Positions 11,125 to 19,751 of a stretch of DNA of 64,000 nt are shown piece by piece (the stretch's first letter is position 1; each line of letters opens with the position of its first letter). The stretch is taken from contig NZ_FNIM01000001.1 of NCBI RefSeq assembly GCF_900103885.1, positions 248,001-312,000 of the forward strand, given 5' to 3'. The translations under genes were made by a program, and so were the position numbers. The DNA comes from Actinomyces ruminicola (GTDB lineage Bacteria > Actinomycetota > Actinomycetes > Actinomycetales > Actinomycetaceae). Under the pieces are notes generated by a model. That model saw only the letters and a list, made by a program, of their open reading frames with translations. It did not search any database and was not told where the DNA came from.

Positions 11125-12360
11125 TCAGGGCCGTGCCTCTCCTAACGGCGACGCCACCGCCTCCTGGACGACCCCGTAGTCGATCATGAGTTGCAGCGGG
11201 CGGCCGTCGCGATCCAGCCCCCAGTACACGGCGTAGGTGCCGTCGCCCCAGCCGGAGCTGGTCATGACGCCAATGGGTCCGGTGCCGCAGTCGAACATCC
11301 CCATATCCTCCCAGCGGCGCTCCGGGAACGGATTCCAGGCGTTCCACCACTGCCGCCGCGTCAGGCTCATGTATGCGGTGGCGTCGACGATCGCGGCGGT
11401 GCCGGAGTCCACGCCCACTGCGGTCCCGACTCCGGGGAAGAGCACAGCAGCACACCAGCGCACGGGCTCGCCGTCGTCAAGTACCGCCCGCACCGCGGCG
11501 ACCCGCTCGTAGGGCCCCTGTTTGGTGTCGATGGTCGCCAGCAGCGCCTGGGCTGTGGCGATCCCCGGCCGCACGCGCAGCGCGCACGAGTACATCAAGT
11601 CCGTCCCCGAGCCGGCGTCGCCCACGGCGAGCACTCCGGCATGCGGGAAGGAGCCGACGGTCTGCACCCTGACCCTTAGGACCGGGGCCCGGCGCTGGGC
11701 CTCGGCGAGCGTCCGCTGCCACTGAGGCCCCTCGGTCTCATCCACCCGCTGCGCCAGCTGGAACGTGTCCACGGGCACGCGGGACCAGCCGTCGTGGAAC
11801 AGTGCGCCGGGATTGGGGTTCTCTGTCTCGGGGTGGAGTGCCAGTTCTTCGCAGGGCGCCATGCCGTTAGGCGCCCGGAGCCACTTGTGGTGGCCTTCCT
11901 CGGGAACCAGGGGCCGGCCGGGATTCTCGTGGTACTCGTCGATCCTGTCTATGAGCCAATCCCCGGCCTGGTTGAGCAGAGTTATTTCGATTATGGACCC
12001 GCCCGGGACACCGGTACGCGTCATCCGCGCCCGCGCCCAGTTCCCGTATTCCTCGACCTGCTCCACCTTGCAGGTCTGCGGGCTGTAGTCGCTGTATGAG
12101 GAGAAGCCGTATCGGCGCTTAGTCCAGGACCGTTCGGTCCTGTGGGCCACATCGACGGCGTGCAGCGCCTGACTCCAGACGGCGAAGGGATCGGGGGCCG
12201 AATCATGGTCGGACCCGTCCTTGCCCCGTTTACGGGTTCTGCGGGAGGCTGCGCGCCGGTCGGCGTCCTCGTCATCCGGCGGATAGAACAGCGGCTTGAC
12301 CCGCGCGTGCGCGGCGGCATAGTCGGCCAGAAATGCTTCTACTCGGCTACGAGGATCCAT
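11125..12360 (-). CDS. DUF4241-type protein with N-terminal NTF2-like segment
   Basis: The 411-residue soluble protein has no signal or membrane segment. Its C-terminal third (roughly 340-400), with DCGTGPIGVMTSSGWGDGTY followed by WGLDRDGRPLQLMIDYGVV, resembles the end of DUF4241 proteins. The first 160 residues (AFLADYAAAHARV, later FAVWSQALHAVDVAHRT) resemble the NTF2-fold immunity-type segment often paired with it. DUF4241 has been predicted, from gene neighbourhoods, to be an immunity protein of polymorphic toxin systems. No toxin gene is visible next door. Domain names here are my recognition by eye, so the function remains open. Confidence 0.65.
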   Translation of the reverse strand: MDPRSRVEAFLADYAAAHARVKPLFYPPDDEDADRRAASRRTRKRGKDGSDHDSAPDPFAVWSQALHAVDVAHRTERSWTKRRYGFSSYSDYSPQTCKVEQVEEYGNWARARMTRTGVPGGSIIEITLLNQAGDWLIDRIDEYHENPGRPLVPEEGHHKWLRAPNGMAPCEELALHPETENPNPGALFHDGWSRVPVDTFQLAQRVDETEGPQWQRTLAEAQRRAPVLRVRVQTVGSFPHAGVLAVGDAGSGTDLMYSCALRVRPGIATAQALLATIDTKQGPYERVAAVRAVLDDGEPVRWCAAVLFPGVGTAVGVDSGTAAIVDATAYMSLTRRQWWNAWNPFPERRWEDMGMFDCGTGPIGVMTSSGWGDGTYAVYWGLDRDGRPLQLMIDYGVVQEAVASPLGEARP

Positions 12361-12486
12361 GTTCGGTCCTGTCTTGAGGGCGATGAGGTCTCAAGCCTGC
12401 CAGACCCGTATGCCCCGCCCAAGCCGTCACCCCGCATCCCCTCGGGAGCCCGAACCAGACCAGGGGGGACATGAGACGATGGCCGC

Positions 12487-15177
12487 ATGCCCGCCACCTC
12501 CGCGCCCGCGCTCAACGTCATGCTCGACTCCCTCATCCCCGCCGATGACCCCGAGCGCGTCCCGGAGCCGGAGGAGGTCTACCTGGCCTTCGCCGAGTGG
12601 GCGGAGTCCACCGGGCGGCCGCTGTACCCCCACCAGGACGAGGCCCTGAGCGAGATCCTGTCCGGTCGGCACGTCATCGCCGCCACCCCGACCGGCTCGG
12701 GCAAGTCCATGATCGCCCTGGCCGCGCACACCGCCTCCCTGGCCCGCGGGGGCCGCTCCTACTACACCGCACCGCTCAAGGCGCTGGTCAGCGAGAAGTT
12801 CTTCGAGCTGGTGGGCCTGTTCGGCGCCGACAACGTCGGCATGGTCACCGGCGACACCGCGATCAACGCCGCCGCCCCCATCATCTGCTGCACCGCGGAG
12901 ATCCTGGCCAACCAGTCGCTGCGTGAGGGCGAGGCGCTGGACGTGGACACGGTGGTGATGGACGAGTTCCACTACTACGCCGACCCGCAGCGCGGCTGGG
13001 CCTGGCAGGTGCCGCTGCTGGAGCTGCCCCAGGCCCAAATGGTGCTGCTGTCCGCGACGCTGGGGGACGTGTCCTTCTTCGTGCGGGACCTGCGTGAGCG
13101 CACGGGCCGGGAGGTCGCCGTCGTCGACGACGCCGTGCGGCCGGTGCCGCTGGAGTGGGAGTACGCGATCGAGCCGATCGGCGACCTGCTGCAAAGGCTG
13201 GTGGAGCAAGACAAGGCGCCCGCCTACGTGGTGCACTTCTCCCAGAAGGAGGCGGTGGAGCGGGCGACCGCACTGCTGAGCGTGGACCTGGGCGCCAAGC
13301 GGCGCAAGGAGGAGCTGGCGGCGGCCATCGGCGACTTCCGCTTCGGGCCCGGTTTCGGGCGCACGCTGTCGCGGCTGCTGCGCGCCGGCATCGGCGTGCA
13401 CCACGCCGGCATGCTGCCCCGCTACCGGCGACTGGTGGAGCGCCTGGCCCGTACCGGGCTGCTGTCGGTCATCTGCGGCACGGACACCCTGGGAGTGGGC
13501 ATCAACGTGCCCATCCGCTCGGTGGTGCTTACCAGCCTGGTCAAGTTCGACGGCGCCAAGGAGCGGCACCTGACCGCCCGGGAGTTCCACCAGGTGGCCG
13601 GGCGCGCGGGCCGCGCCGGCTTCGACACGCGCGGCTACGTGATCGTGCAGGCGCCCGAGCACGTGATCGAGAACGCCCGCGCCCTGGCCAAGGCCGGCGA
13701 CGACCCGCGCAAGCGCCGCCGCATCGTGCGCAAGCAGGCGCCCGAGGGGCGGGTCAACTGGACGGACAAGACCTTCGAGCGGCTGCGCGACGCCGCCCCG
13801 GAGACTCTCACCAGCCAGTTCCAGGTCACCACCACCATGGTGCTGAACCTGATGGAGCGCGCCGGCGACCCGGTGCAGGCCATGGCGCAGCTGCTGGAGC
13901 GGGTGCACGAGCCGGAGACGGCGCGGCGCAGGCATGTGCGCCGGGCGGTTGAGATCTACCTGTCGCTGCGCACCGCCGGCGTGCTGGAGCATGTCTCCTC
14001 CGCGCAGGCCGCCGCCGATGGCCGCCCCCGGCTGCGCCTGGCCGTGGACCTGCCCGACGAATTCGCCCTGAACCAGCCACTGGCCCCCTTCGCCCTGGCG
14101 GCCATGGACCTGCTCAACCTTGAGGACCCCGAGCACACGCTCGACGTGGTCTCGGTGGTGGAGTCGACCCTGGATGATCCGCGCCCGCTGCTGTACGCCC
14201 AGCAGCGGCAGGCCCGCGGCGAGGCGGTGGCCGCCATGAAGGCCGAGGGGATGGACTATGAGGAGCGCATGGCGGCCCTGGAGGACATCACCTGGCCGCA
14301 GCCGCTGGCGGAGCTGCTGTCCCCGGCGCTGGAGATGTACAAGCAGTCCAATCCGTGGGTCGCCGAGTACGAGTTGAGTCCGAAGTCGGTGGTGCGTGAC
14401 ATGGTGGAGAGCGCCATGACCTTCTCCGACCTGATCTCCCGCTACGACCTGGGCCGCAGCGAGGGCGTGGTACTGCGGTACCTGACCGACGCCTACCGGG
14501 CGCTGCGCCAGGTGGTGCCCGAGGAGCACCGCACGCCGGAGGTGGAGGAGCTGACGGACTGGCTGGGCTCCCTGGTGCGCGCCGTGGACTCCTCCCTGCT
14601 GGACGAGTGGGAGGCTCTGGGGGCGGCCCAGGCCGGACACGCCCAGGAGGGTGCGGCGCTGTTGGAGCGGGAGGTGTCCGACGGCGCGGCCGGCGCCGAG
14701 CGCGCCTTCGGGGCCGACGCCGACGGCAGGCTGCCCTTCACCCGCAACCGGCACGCCTTCCGGGTGGCGGTGCGCCGGGAGATGTTCCGCCGCGTGGAGC
14801 TGATGGCGCGCGACGACGTCGAGGGCCTGGGCCGACTGGACGCCGCCTCCGGCTGGGGCGAGGACCGCTGGGACGAGGCGCTGGGCCGCTACTGGGACGA
14901 GTACGACTGGATCAGTACGGATACGCCCGCCCGGGCCGTGGCGCTGGCACCGCTGGACGAGGATCCGGACGACGTCGCCCTGGCGAGCGCCGGGGTGTCG
15001 GAGCGGCTGCGCGAGGCGTTGGCCGCCTCCGGGCGGCGGGTGTGGCTGGCCACCCAGATCCTGGAGGACTCCGCCGGTGACCACGACTGGCGGCTGACGG
15101 CCCTGGTGGACCTGGCCGAATGCGACAAGGCCGACGCCGCCGTCGTCCACCTGCTCAAGGTCGGGCCGCAGGCCTGA
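12487..15177 (+). CDS. DEAD/DEAH-box helicase with C-terminal DUF3516
   Basis: The 896-residue superfamily 2 helicase is of the actinobacterial DUF3516 type, related to Ski2-like RNA helicases. Walker A is ATPTGSGKS near residues 67-75, motif II is DEFH near 158, motif III is LSATLGD, and motif VI is HQVAGRAGRAGFD near 365. The C-terminal half (about 500-896) is the helical DUF3516 region. The ATG at 12487 follows a GGGG-rich leader and fits family length. The 5' region is divergent with the DUF4241 gene. It probably unwinds structured RNA or assists RNA turnover; the substrate is not known. Confidence 0.88.
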   Translation: MPATSAPALNVMLDSLIPADDPERVPEPEEVYLAFAEWAESTGRPLYPHQDEALSEILSGRHVIAATPTGSGKSMIALAAHTASLARGGRSYYTAPLKALVSEKFFELVGLFGADNVGMVTGDTAINAAAPIICCTAEILANQSLREGEALDVDTVVMDEFHYYADPQRGWAWQVPLLELPQAQMVLLSATLGDVSFFVRDLRERTGREVAVVDDAVRPVPLEWEYAIEPIGDLLQRLVEQDKAPAYVVHFSQKEAVERATALLSVDLGAKRRKEELAAAIGDFRFGPGFGRTLSRLLRAGIGVHHAGMLPRYRRLVERLARTGLLSVICGTDTLGVGINVPIRSVVLTSLVKFDGAKERHLTAREFHQVAGRAGRAGFDTRGYVIVQAPEHVIENARALAKAGDDPRKRRRIVRKQAPEGRVNWTDKTFERLRDAAPETLTSQFQVTTTMVLNLMERAGDPVQAMAQLLERVHEPETARRRHVRRAVEIYLSLRTAGVLEHVSSAQAAADGRPRLRLAVDLPDEFALNQPLAPFALAAMDLLNLEDPEHTLDVVSVVESTLDDPRPLLYAQQRQARGEAVAAMKAEGMDYEERMAALEDITWPQPLAELLSPALEMYKQSNPWVAEYELSPKSVVRDMVESAMTFSDLISRYDLGRSEGVVLRYLTDAYRALRQVVPEEHRTPEVEELTDWLGSLVRAVDSSLLDEWEALGAAQAGHAQEGAALLEREVSDGAAGAERAFGADADGRLPFTRNRHAFRVAVRREMFRRVELMARDDVEGLGRLDAASGWGEDRWDEALGRYWDEYDWISTDTPARAVALAPLDEDPDDVALASAGVSERLREALAASGRRVWLATQILEDSAGDHDWRLTALVDLAECDKADAAVVHLLKVGPQA

Positions 15178-15216
15178 GCGCGTCCGCCCCCGGCGTAGGA
15201 CTGTCTTCAGACTCCG

Positions 15217-15656
15217 TCAGGCCAGCGGCTTGACAAAGTGGAGGAGGCGGTAGGTGCCCGCGAGCGTGCTGCCGTTCTCGCGGTAACCGAGTCGCTTGTA
15301 GAGCCGGATGTTGGCGGCGCTGTGCTCACCGGTGAACAGCCGGATCTCCCGCGCATGCGGGAAGACCGCCTCGGCATGGTGCAGAAGTTGCGTGCCCAGC
15401 CCCTGCCCCTGGCGGTCGGGGGCGACGATCAGCCGTCCGAGTTCAATCACCTCCGCACGGCGGCGCAGGCGCACGGCCCCGATGAGACGACCATGCTCAC
15501 GGATGCCGAGCGCCGTGATGGCGGGGTCGGAGAGCTCCTCCTGAAGCTCCGCCAGGGTCTGCGTGAGGGGCGGGAGGCTGAAGTCCTGATGGGCTGCGGC
15601 TTCGGTGATGTAGGCGGCCCGCTGCAGCGTCAGGATCTCGCCCGCGTCCTGCAGGC
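15217..15656 (-). pseudogene. GNAT N-acetyltransferase, 5' end replaced by a 23-bp-type repeat
   Basis: The frame encodes a good GNAT acetyltransferase from DAGEILTLQRAAYITEA through the acetyl-CoA loop VAPDRQGQGLGTQLL to NIRLYKRLGY and the stop at 15217. It lacks a credible start. The open frame continues upstream into the repeat at 15656-15689 and to a TGA near 15737 with no ATG, GTG or TTG before the first conserved residues. Relatives usually have a start about 10 residues before DAGEI, and here that part is repeat sequence. A GTG at 15474 would skip the N-terminal half of the fold. The gene is therefore probably broken, although a CTG start cannot be excluded. Confidence 0.65.
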
Positions 15657-15689
15657 CGAGGTCGGCAGAAGCTACGTGCCGAGTTCGGT
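15656..15689 (+). repeat. 23-bp-period intergenic repeat, array a (two cores)
   Basis: Two copies of the CCGA-NN-TCGG core are separated by the CAGAAGCTACGTG linker variant. This array abuts and interrupts the 5' end of the GNAT gene. It is the most diverged copy in the window. Confidence 0.75.
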
Positions 15690-15772
15690 CGGTGAGCCCT
15701 CGAGGCCAATACCTGAGGTGGATGGCCTCCCGTCATTTCGTTGGCGGCCGCTGATATGTCCCCGCACCACGA

Positions 15773-15905
15773 ACACGGGTTGTCTCCACGAACACGGGTT
15801 TGCGCCAGGATCACGCGTTTTGGACTTCTACACGTGTAAAGCCCGTGTAGAAGTCCAAAACGCGTGTCTTTGACGACTACTCGTGTCTGAGAGGCGGACT
15901 CGTGT
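15773..15905. repeat. Symmetric non-coding array with 19-bp period and a central perfect inverted repeat
   Basis: Four ACACG-type motifs (15773, 15792, 15811 as TCACG, 15830) and four CGTGT motifs (15844, 15863, 15882, 15901) are each spaced exactly 19 bases within their half. The centre is a perfect 23-bp inverted repeat, 15812-15834 with 15844-15866, around a 9-base loop. Outside the central arms the 11-base intervals differ from one another, while the ACACGnGT part is kept. No convincing ORF covers it. The surrounding 15690-16100 stretch holds nothing else I can identify. Confidence 0.8.
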
Positions 15906-16100
15906 GCCCGGGCAGCGCGGCCGGAGGACCTCAGCCAGGGGCGAGGCCGGCCAGGAGCCCGGCGGTTAGTCCCCTGCGACGACGGTTCGCGCGTCTACCC
16001 CGCGCAGGAAGTGCCGAAGCGTCGGTGGCAGGTGACGAATCGTCGTCGAAACCCACGAACCGTCATTACACGCGGGCCGTCAGGCCGGAGAAACGGCGGG

Positions 16101-16484
16101 TCAGATGATGCCGCGGCCGGGGACGACTTGCTTGCCGAAGGGGAAGCAGGTCACCGGGATCATCTTCAGGTTGGCGACGGCCAGCGGAATGCCGACTATG
16201 GTGATCGCCTGGGCGGCCGCCGTGGTGATGTGGCCGATGGCGAGCCAGAGACCGGCCACGAGGAACCAGATGATGTTGGCCAGACCGCTCATGATCCCGG
16301 CGTTCGGCGTCTCCACCACCTCCCGGCCGAATGGCCACAGCGCGTAGGAGGCAATGCGGAAGGAGGCGATGCCGGCGGGGATCGTCACGATCAGCAGGCA
16401 GGCGATGATGCCGAAGAACATGTACTCCAGCCACAGCCAGAAGCCGCCAAGGACCACCCAGATGACGTTGAGCAGTGTGCGCAT
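16101..16484 (-). CDS. yccF: YccF domain inner-membrane protein
   Basis: The 127-residue protein contains two repeats of the YccF (DUF307) domain: residues 1-60 with NVIWVVLGGFWLWLEY and IPAGIASFRIASYALWPFG, and 65-120 with NIIWFLVAGLWLAIGH and IPLAVANLKMIPVTCFPFG. There are about four membrane segments. The family is of unknown function. The gene lies alone, between the 19-bp array and an ATP-grasp gene on the same strand. Confidence 0.85.
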   Translation of the reverse strand: MRTLLNVIWVVLGGFWLWLEYMFFGIIACLLIVTIPAGIASFRIASYALWPFGREVVETPNAGIMSGLANIIWFLVAGLWLAIGHITTAAAQAITIVGIPLAVANLKMIPVTCFPFGKQVVPGRGII

Positions 16485-16665
16485 GGCCCCATATCTACCC
16501 CGGTCCGGGCAACCGCTGCCTCATCCTCGCGCAGGAGGTTCCCCTGATTCATCCCCGATGGGCGTTGGGGAAGTACTCCGGCAGCTGCCCCGATCACCGC
16601 CTATTCCCGAGACCGGCCGCGAATATCCGCCCGCGGAGCGCCACGGCCGGAGCGCCGGCGCGCTT

Positions 16666-17586
16666 TCACCAGAAGACGCGCTGGGCGATGGCGTCGGCGA
16701 AGTTGTTCAGGGCGGCGGGGGCGGAGCCGAGGTAGAGGCCGGCGTCGATGAGGGAGACCTCCATCAGGTAGAAGCCGCCCTGCCCGTCGCCGACGACGTC
16801 GACCCGGTTGAACAGCAGCTGCATGTCCCGGCCCGAGCGCTCCTTGATGATGGTGTGGATGGCCTTGCGGACCTTCTCGCCCCACAGCCACTCCTGCTCG
16901 CTGGGCTCGCGAGCGGTGACGATCTCCTCGTGCACCTCGTCCACGGAGCGGAAGGAGGGGTGCAGCATGGGGGCCTTCTCCACCGCGTGGGACAGCACGC
17001 CGTTGAAGTACACCAGCGACAGCTCGCCCTTGCGGTCCACCTCCTCCAGGTAGCGCTGCACCATGACGCTGCGGCCGCGGCCGAGGTGGTGCATGGTGTC
17101 GTTGATGGCGTCGGCACGGGACTTGGCGTCGGTGGCGGTGTAGCGGCCGGTGCCGCGCCCGCCGGAGGAGATGGCGGGCTTGACCACGAAGTCGCCGTGG
17201 GCGGGGAAACGCGTGTGGACCTGGTGCTTGGAGTAGCCGGCGGCGGGCTCCAGCCAGGTGGTGGGAATCATGGGGACACCGAGCTCCGCCATGCGCTTGA
17301 GGTAGTGCTTGTCGGAGTTCCAGTCGACGACGTCGGCGTGGTTGATCAGCCGCTTGATCGAGTGGGCCCAGGCGAGGAAGTCCGCATAGTTGCGGTTCTT
17401 GGCATAGTCGCGCACGGAGCGCAGCACCACCACGCCGGCGTCCTCCCAGTTCACGTCCGGGTCATTCCACACCGCGACTCGCGGCTCGATACCGCGCTCG
17501 CGCAGCGCGTCGGGCAGCCCGCGGTCATCGTCGTCGAGGTCCGCGTAGTCGGCTGAGGTCGCAAGGGTCACGATCGGGGCGTTCAC
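16666..17586 (-). CDS. ATP-grasp domain protein (RimK/glutathione synthetase-like)
   Basis: The product is a 306-residue cytoplasmic enzyme if started at the GTG at 17586 (VNAPIVTLATSADYADLDDDD). An ATG at 17688 is in frame but would run past the divergent pip start at 17657, so the GTG is favoured. ATP-grasp signatures are visible: FVVKPAISSGGRGTGRY (nucleotide-binding loop), VQRYLEEVDRKGELSLVYFNG, and the metal-binding end LMEVSLIDAGLYLG. In the usual RimK/GshB pattern that last block reads E-x-N; here it is EVS. Family members ligate an amino acid or peptide to a carboxylate. The substrate here is unknown. Confidence 0.75.
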   Translation of the reverse strand: MNAPIVTLATSADYADLDDDDRGLPDALRERGIEPRVAVWNDPDVNWEDAGVVVLRSVRDYAKNRNYADFLAWAHSIKRLINHADVVDWNSDKHYLKRMAELGVPMIPTTWLEPAAGYSKHQVHTRFPAHGDFVVKPAISSGGRGTGRYTATDAKSRADAINDTMHHLGRGRSVMVQRYLEEVDRKGELSLVYFNGVLSHAVEKAPMLHPSFRSVDEVHEEIVTAREPSEQEWLWGEKVRKAIHTIIKERSGRDMQLLFNRVDVVGDGQGGFYLMEVSLIDAGLYLGSAPAALNNFADAIAQRVFW

Positions 17587-17656
17587 GAGCCATACGCTAC
17601 CGTCCCCAGCGAGCCCGCGCGGCCTGGCCACGACACGGATCGGGCAGGATGAGCCC

Positions 17657-18709
17657 ATGCATGAGACCGCCGCACCAGCCGTCACCACAGCGAATCACTC
17701 CCGCGCCTTCTACCCGCCGCTCGAGCCTTACGAGTCGGGCCTGCTCGAGGTCGGCGATGGGCAGCGCATCTACTGGGAGGCCTGCGGCAACCCGGATGGG
17801 ATTCCCGCCGTATTCGTGCACGGCGGCCCCGGCGGCGGCTGCTCTCCCGAGCACCGGCGCTGCTTCGACCCCGCGCGCTACCGCATCATCCTGTTCGACC
17901 AGCGCGGCTGCGGCCGCTCGCTACCGCATGCGTGGGAGCCGGACGCGGACTTGACCACCAACACCACCTGGCACCTGGTGGCGGACATGGAGCGGCTGCG
18001 CGAGCACTTGGGCGTCGAGGCCTGGTTGGTCTTCGGCGGCTCCTGGGGCTCCACGCTGGCACTGGCCTATGCCGAGCGGCACCCGCGCCGCGTGTCCGCC
18101 CTGGTGCTTCGGGGCATCTTCACACTGCGCAAGCGCGAGCTGGACTGGTTCTACGAGGGCGCCGGCGCGGACATGATCTGGCCCGACGAGTGGGAGCGCT
18201 ACGTGGCGGGAGCCGGCGACGGCGTCGGCCCGGGCGGCTTCATCGGCCGCTACCACGAGCTGCTGAGCAACCCGGACCCGGCGGTGCACGGCCCCGCCGC
18301 TCGCGCCTGGACCACCTGGGAGGCGGCCACCTCCACACTGCTGCGCGACCAGGCGTACATCGACGAGGTACAGGACCCGGCATTCGCCATTTCCTTCGCG
18401 CGGATCGAGAACCACTTCTTCCGCCACCGCGGCTGGATGGACGATGGGCAGCTGATCACCGACGCGCGCGTGCTCGCCGAGCACGACATCCCGGGTGTCA
18501 TCGTCCAGGGCCGCTACGACGTCGTCTGCCCGATGGGCACCGCCTGGGCCCTGCACCGGACCTGGCCGCAGGCGCAGCTGCACATCTCGGCGGCAGCCGG
18601 ACACTCCTTCGCCGAGCCTGAGACGCTCTCCGCGCTGATCACCGCCACCGACCGCTTCGCCGCCGAGCTCTCCCCCACCGGCGCCGCAGGCAGGTACCAC
18701 CAAGACTGA
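17657..18709 (+). CDS. pip: Proline iminopeptidase (prolyl aminopeptidase)
   Basis: The 350-residue alpha/beta hydrolase of peptidase family S33 removes N-terminal proline from peptides. The oxyanion segment HGGPGGG is near residue 55, the nucleophile is S129 in FGGSWGS, and DQRGCGRS near 81-88 is diagnostic of the prolyl aminopeptidase group. The catalytic Asp (GRYDVVCP) and His (AAGHSF) are present near the C-terminus. It is divergent from the ATP-grasp gene with about 70 bases between the starts. It is predicted to be cytoplasmic because no signal peptide is seen. Confidence 0.92.
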   Translation: MHETAAPAVTTANHSRAFYPPLEPYESGLLEVGDGQRIYWEACGNPDGIPAVFVHGGPGGGCSPEHRRCFDPARYRIILFDQRGCGRSLPHAWEPDADLTTNTTWHLVADMERLREHLGVEAWLVFGGSWGSTLALAYAERHPRRVSALVLRGIFTLRKRELDWFYEGAGADMIWPDEWERYVAGAGDGVGPGGFIGRYHELLSNPDPAVHGPAARAWTTWEAATSTLLRDQAYIDEVQDPAFAISFARIENHFFRHRGWMDDGQLITDARVLAEHDIPGVIVQGRYDVVCPMGTAWALHRTWPQAQLHISAAAGHSFAEPETLSALITATDRFAAELSPTGAAGRYHQD

Positions 18710-18747
18710 GACTTCTCGCACACAATGGCGTTTTCAGGCATTCCGAG

Positions 18748-18777
18748 TTGGACGTCGGGCAATCGGGCGCGTAGAGT
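18748..18777 (+). promoter_or_regulatory. Promoter of tRNA-Lys
   Basis: A -35 box TTGGAC (18748-18753) and a -10 box TAGAGT (18772-18777) are spaced 18 bases apart. They end 37 bases before the first base of the tRNA, a normal distance for a processed tRNA leader. Confidence 0.5.
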
Positions 18778-18814
18778 CTTACCCGTCGCCAGGCGCGAGC
18801 GCCTGAACGACCAG

Positions 18815-18891
18815 GCCTCCTTAGCTCAGTTGGTTAGAGCACCTGACTCTTAATCAGGGTGTCCAGGGTTCGAGTCCCTGAGGGGGTACCA
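18815..18891 (+). tRNA. tRNA-Lys (anticodon CTT), CCA encoded
   Basis: The cloverleaf is complete. The acceptor stem pairs GCCTCCT with AGGGGGT. The anticodon arm CCTGA-CTCTTAA-TCAGG gives anticodon CTT, and the T arm is CAGGG-TTCGAGT-CCCTG. The discriminator A at 18888 is followed by genomic CCA (18889-18891). The 347 bases from here to the next small gene hold nothing I can identify. Confidence 0.95.
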
Positions 18892-19238
18892 CGCAGGGCA
18901 GCACACAGCTGCGACGCCGCATCGGATCCGGTGAGCATTGTTCCCGCCACCGCTTACGGTCCGCGCGGTTCCCTCCAACCCGTACCGACTGCGGGAATAC
19001 CACCCGTGTCGGCAGGTGTTGCCCATGCGTAGGTAGACAGGACCTGCCGCCTCGAAATCCTCGAAGCGATCGGGCGCCGGATAGCGCGCTCCCCTGTCCA
19101 CCACGGCAAGACCGTGGGGCGCCGCATGGACGCGCAGCCTCGGTGAGCCGGGACAGACCCACCACACCGGGCCGCAGGAGCCACCTGCACTCCGCCCGGC
19201 ACAGAGGGGCCCACCTGGGCCATGAAGGGAAGGAAGAC

Positions 19239-19406
19239 ATGATGCACCTGATCACCTCCAACAGCGGACGCGACGCCGCCGAGCGAGAGCTGGACGCCGC
19301 CCGCACCGAGTTGGCGTCTCTGGACGCCACCGCCTCGCCCTCGCGCCTGGAGCGCGCGCTCGAGCGCCTGCGGGCGGCGCAGGACGCGCTGGCGCCCGCC
19401 GCCTGA
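19239..19406 (+). CDS. Small hypothetical protein, predicted helical
   Basis: The 55-residue product starts at the first of two adjacent ATGs at 19239, behind a good GGAAGGAAG ribosome-binding site. The sequence is Ala/Glu/Arg/Leu-rich with heptad-like spacing (AERELDAARTELASL, then LERALERLRAAQDAL), so it is probably two short amphipathic helices. No family is recognised. The codon use and the ribosome site favour a real gene, but its small size leaves doubt. The following 345 bases up to bcp hold no feature I can support. Confidence 0.5.
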   Translation: MMHLITSNSGRDAAERELDAARTELASLDATASPSRLERALERLRAAQDALAPAA

Positions 19407-19751
19407 CGCCTCCACGCCCCACTGCGCGAGACCGGCACGAATAACACACCCGGACCGGCATCATGACGCGCCCAAGCCGGCGCTCGTCACGTACCGGGAC
19501 CGGTCGAAATGACCGGCGGCGTTCGACTCGGCTCATTGCCTCGGACGCCGGCGGCTTACTCCTGGGCCGTCCCCGCGCACCGCGGTGGGCGGCCCTCGTA
19601 ACTCCCACGCCGTCCCGCCCGCATTGCGCACGCCCGCGACTTGAACGCGCAAGCACTTTCCGCAGCAACACCGGAGGCACGCCCATCCGCGCGACCGACT
19701 AGGTTGGTTGCCGACTCAGCAGTTACGTTCCGCAGCCCCCAGGAGGACACC

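Noticed and set aside
12427-15150. 907-codon minus-strand open frame opposite the DUF3516 helicase
   Set aside because: It is antisense to the helicase with all its motifs; the translation is low-complexity His/Gly/Gln/Arg-rich.
15773-15905. The 19-bp-period array as a CRISPR array
   Set aside because: The conserved part is only about 8 bases, intervals are about 11 bases, the two halves are mirrored, and no cas genes are present.
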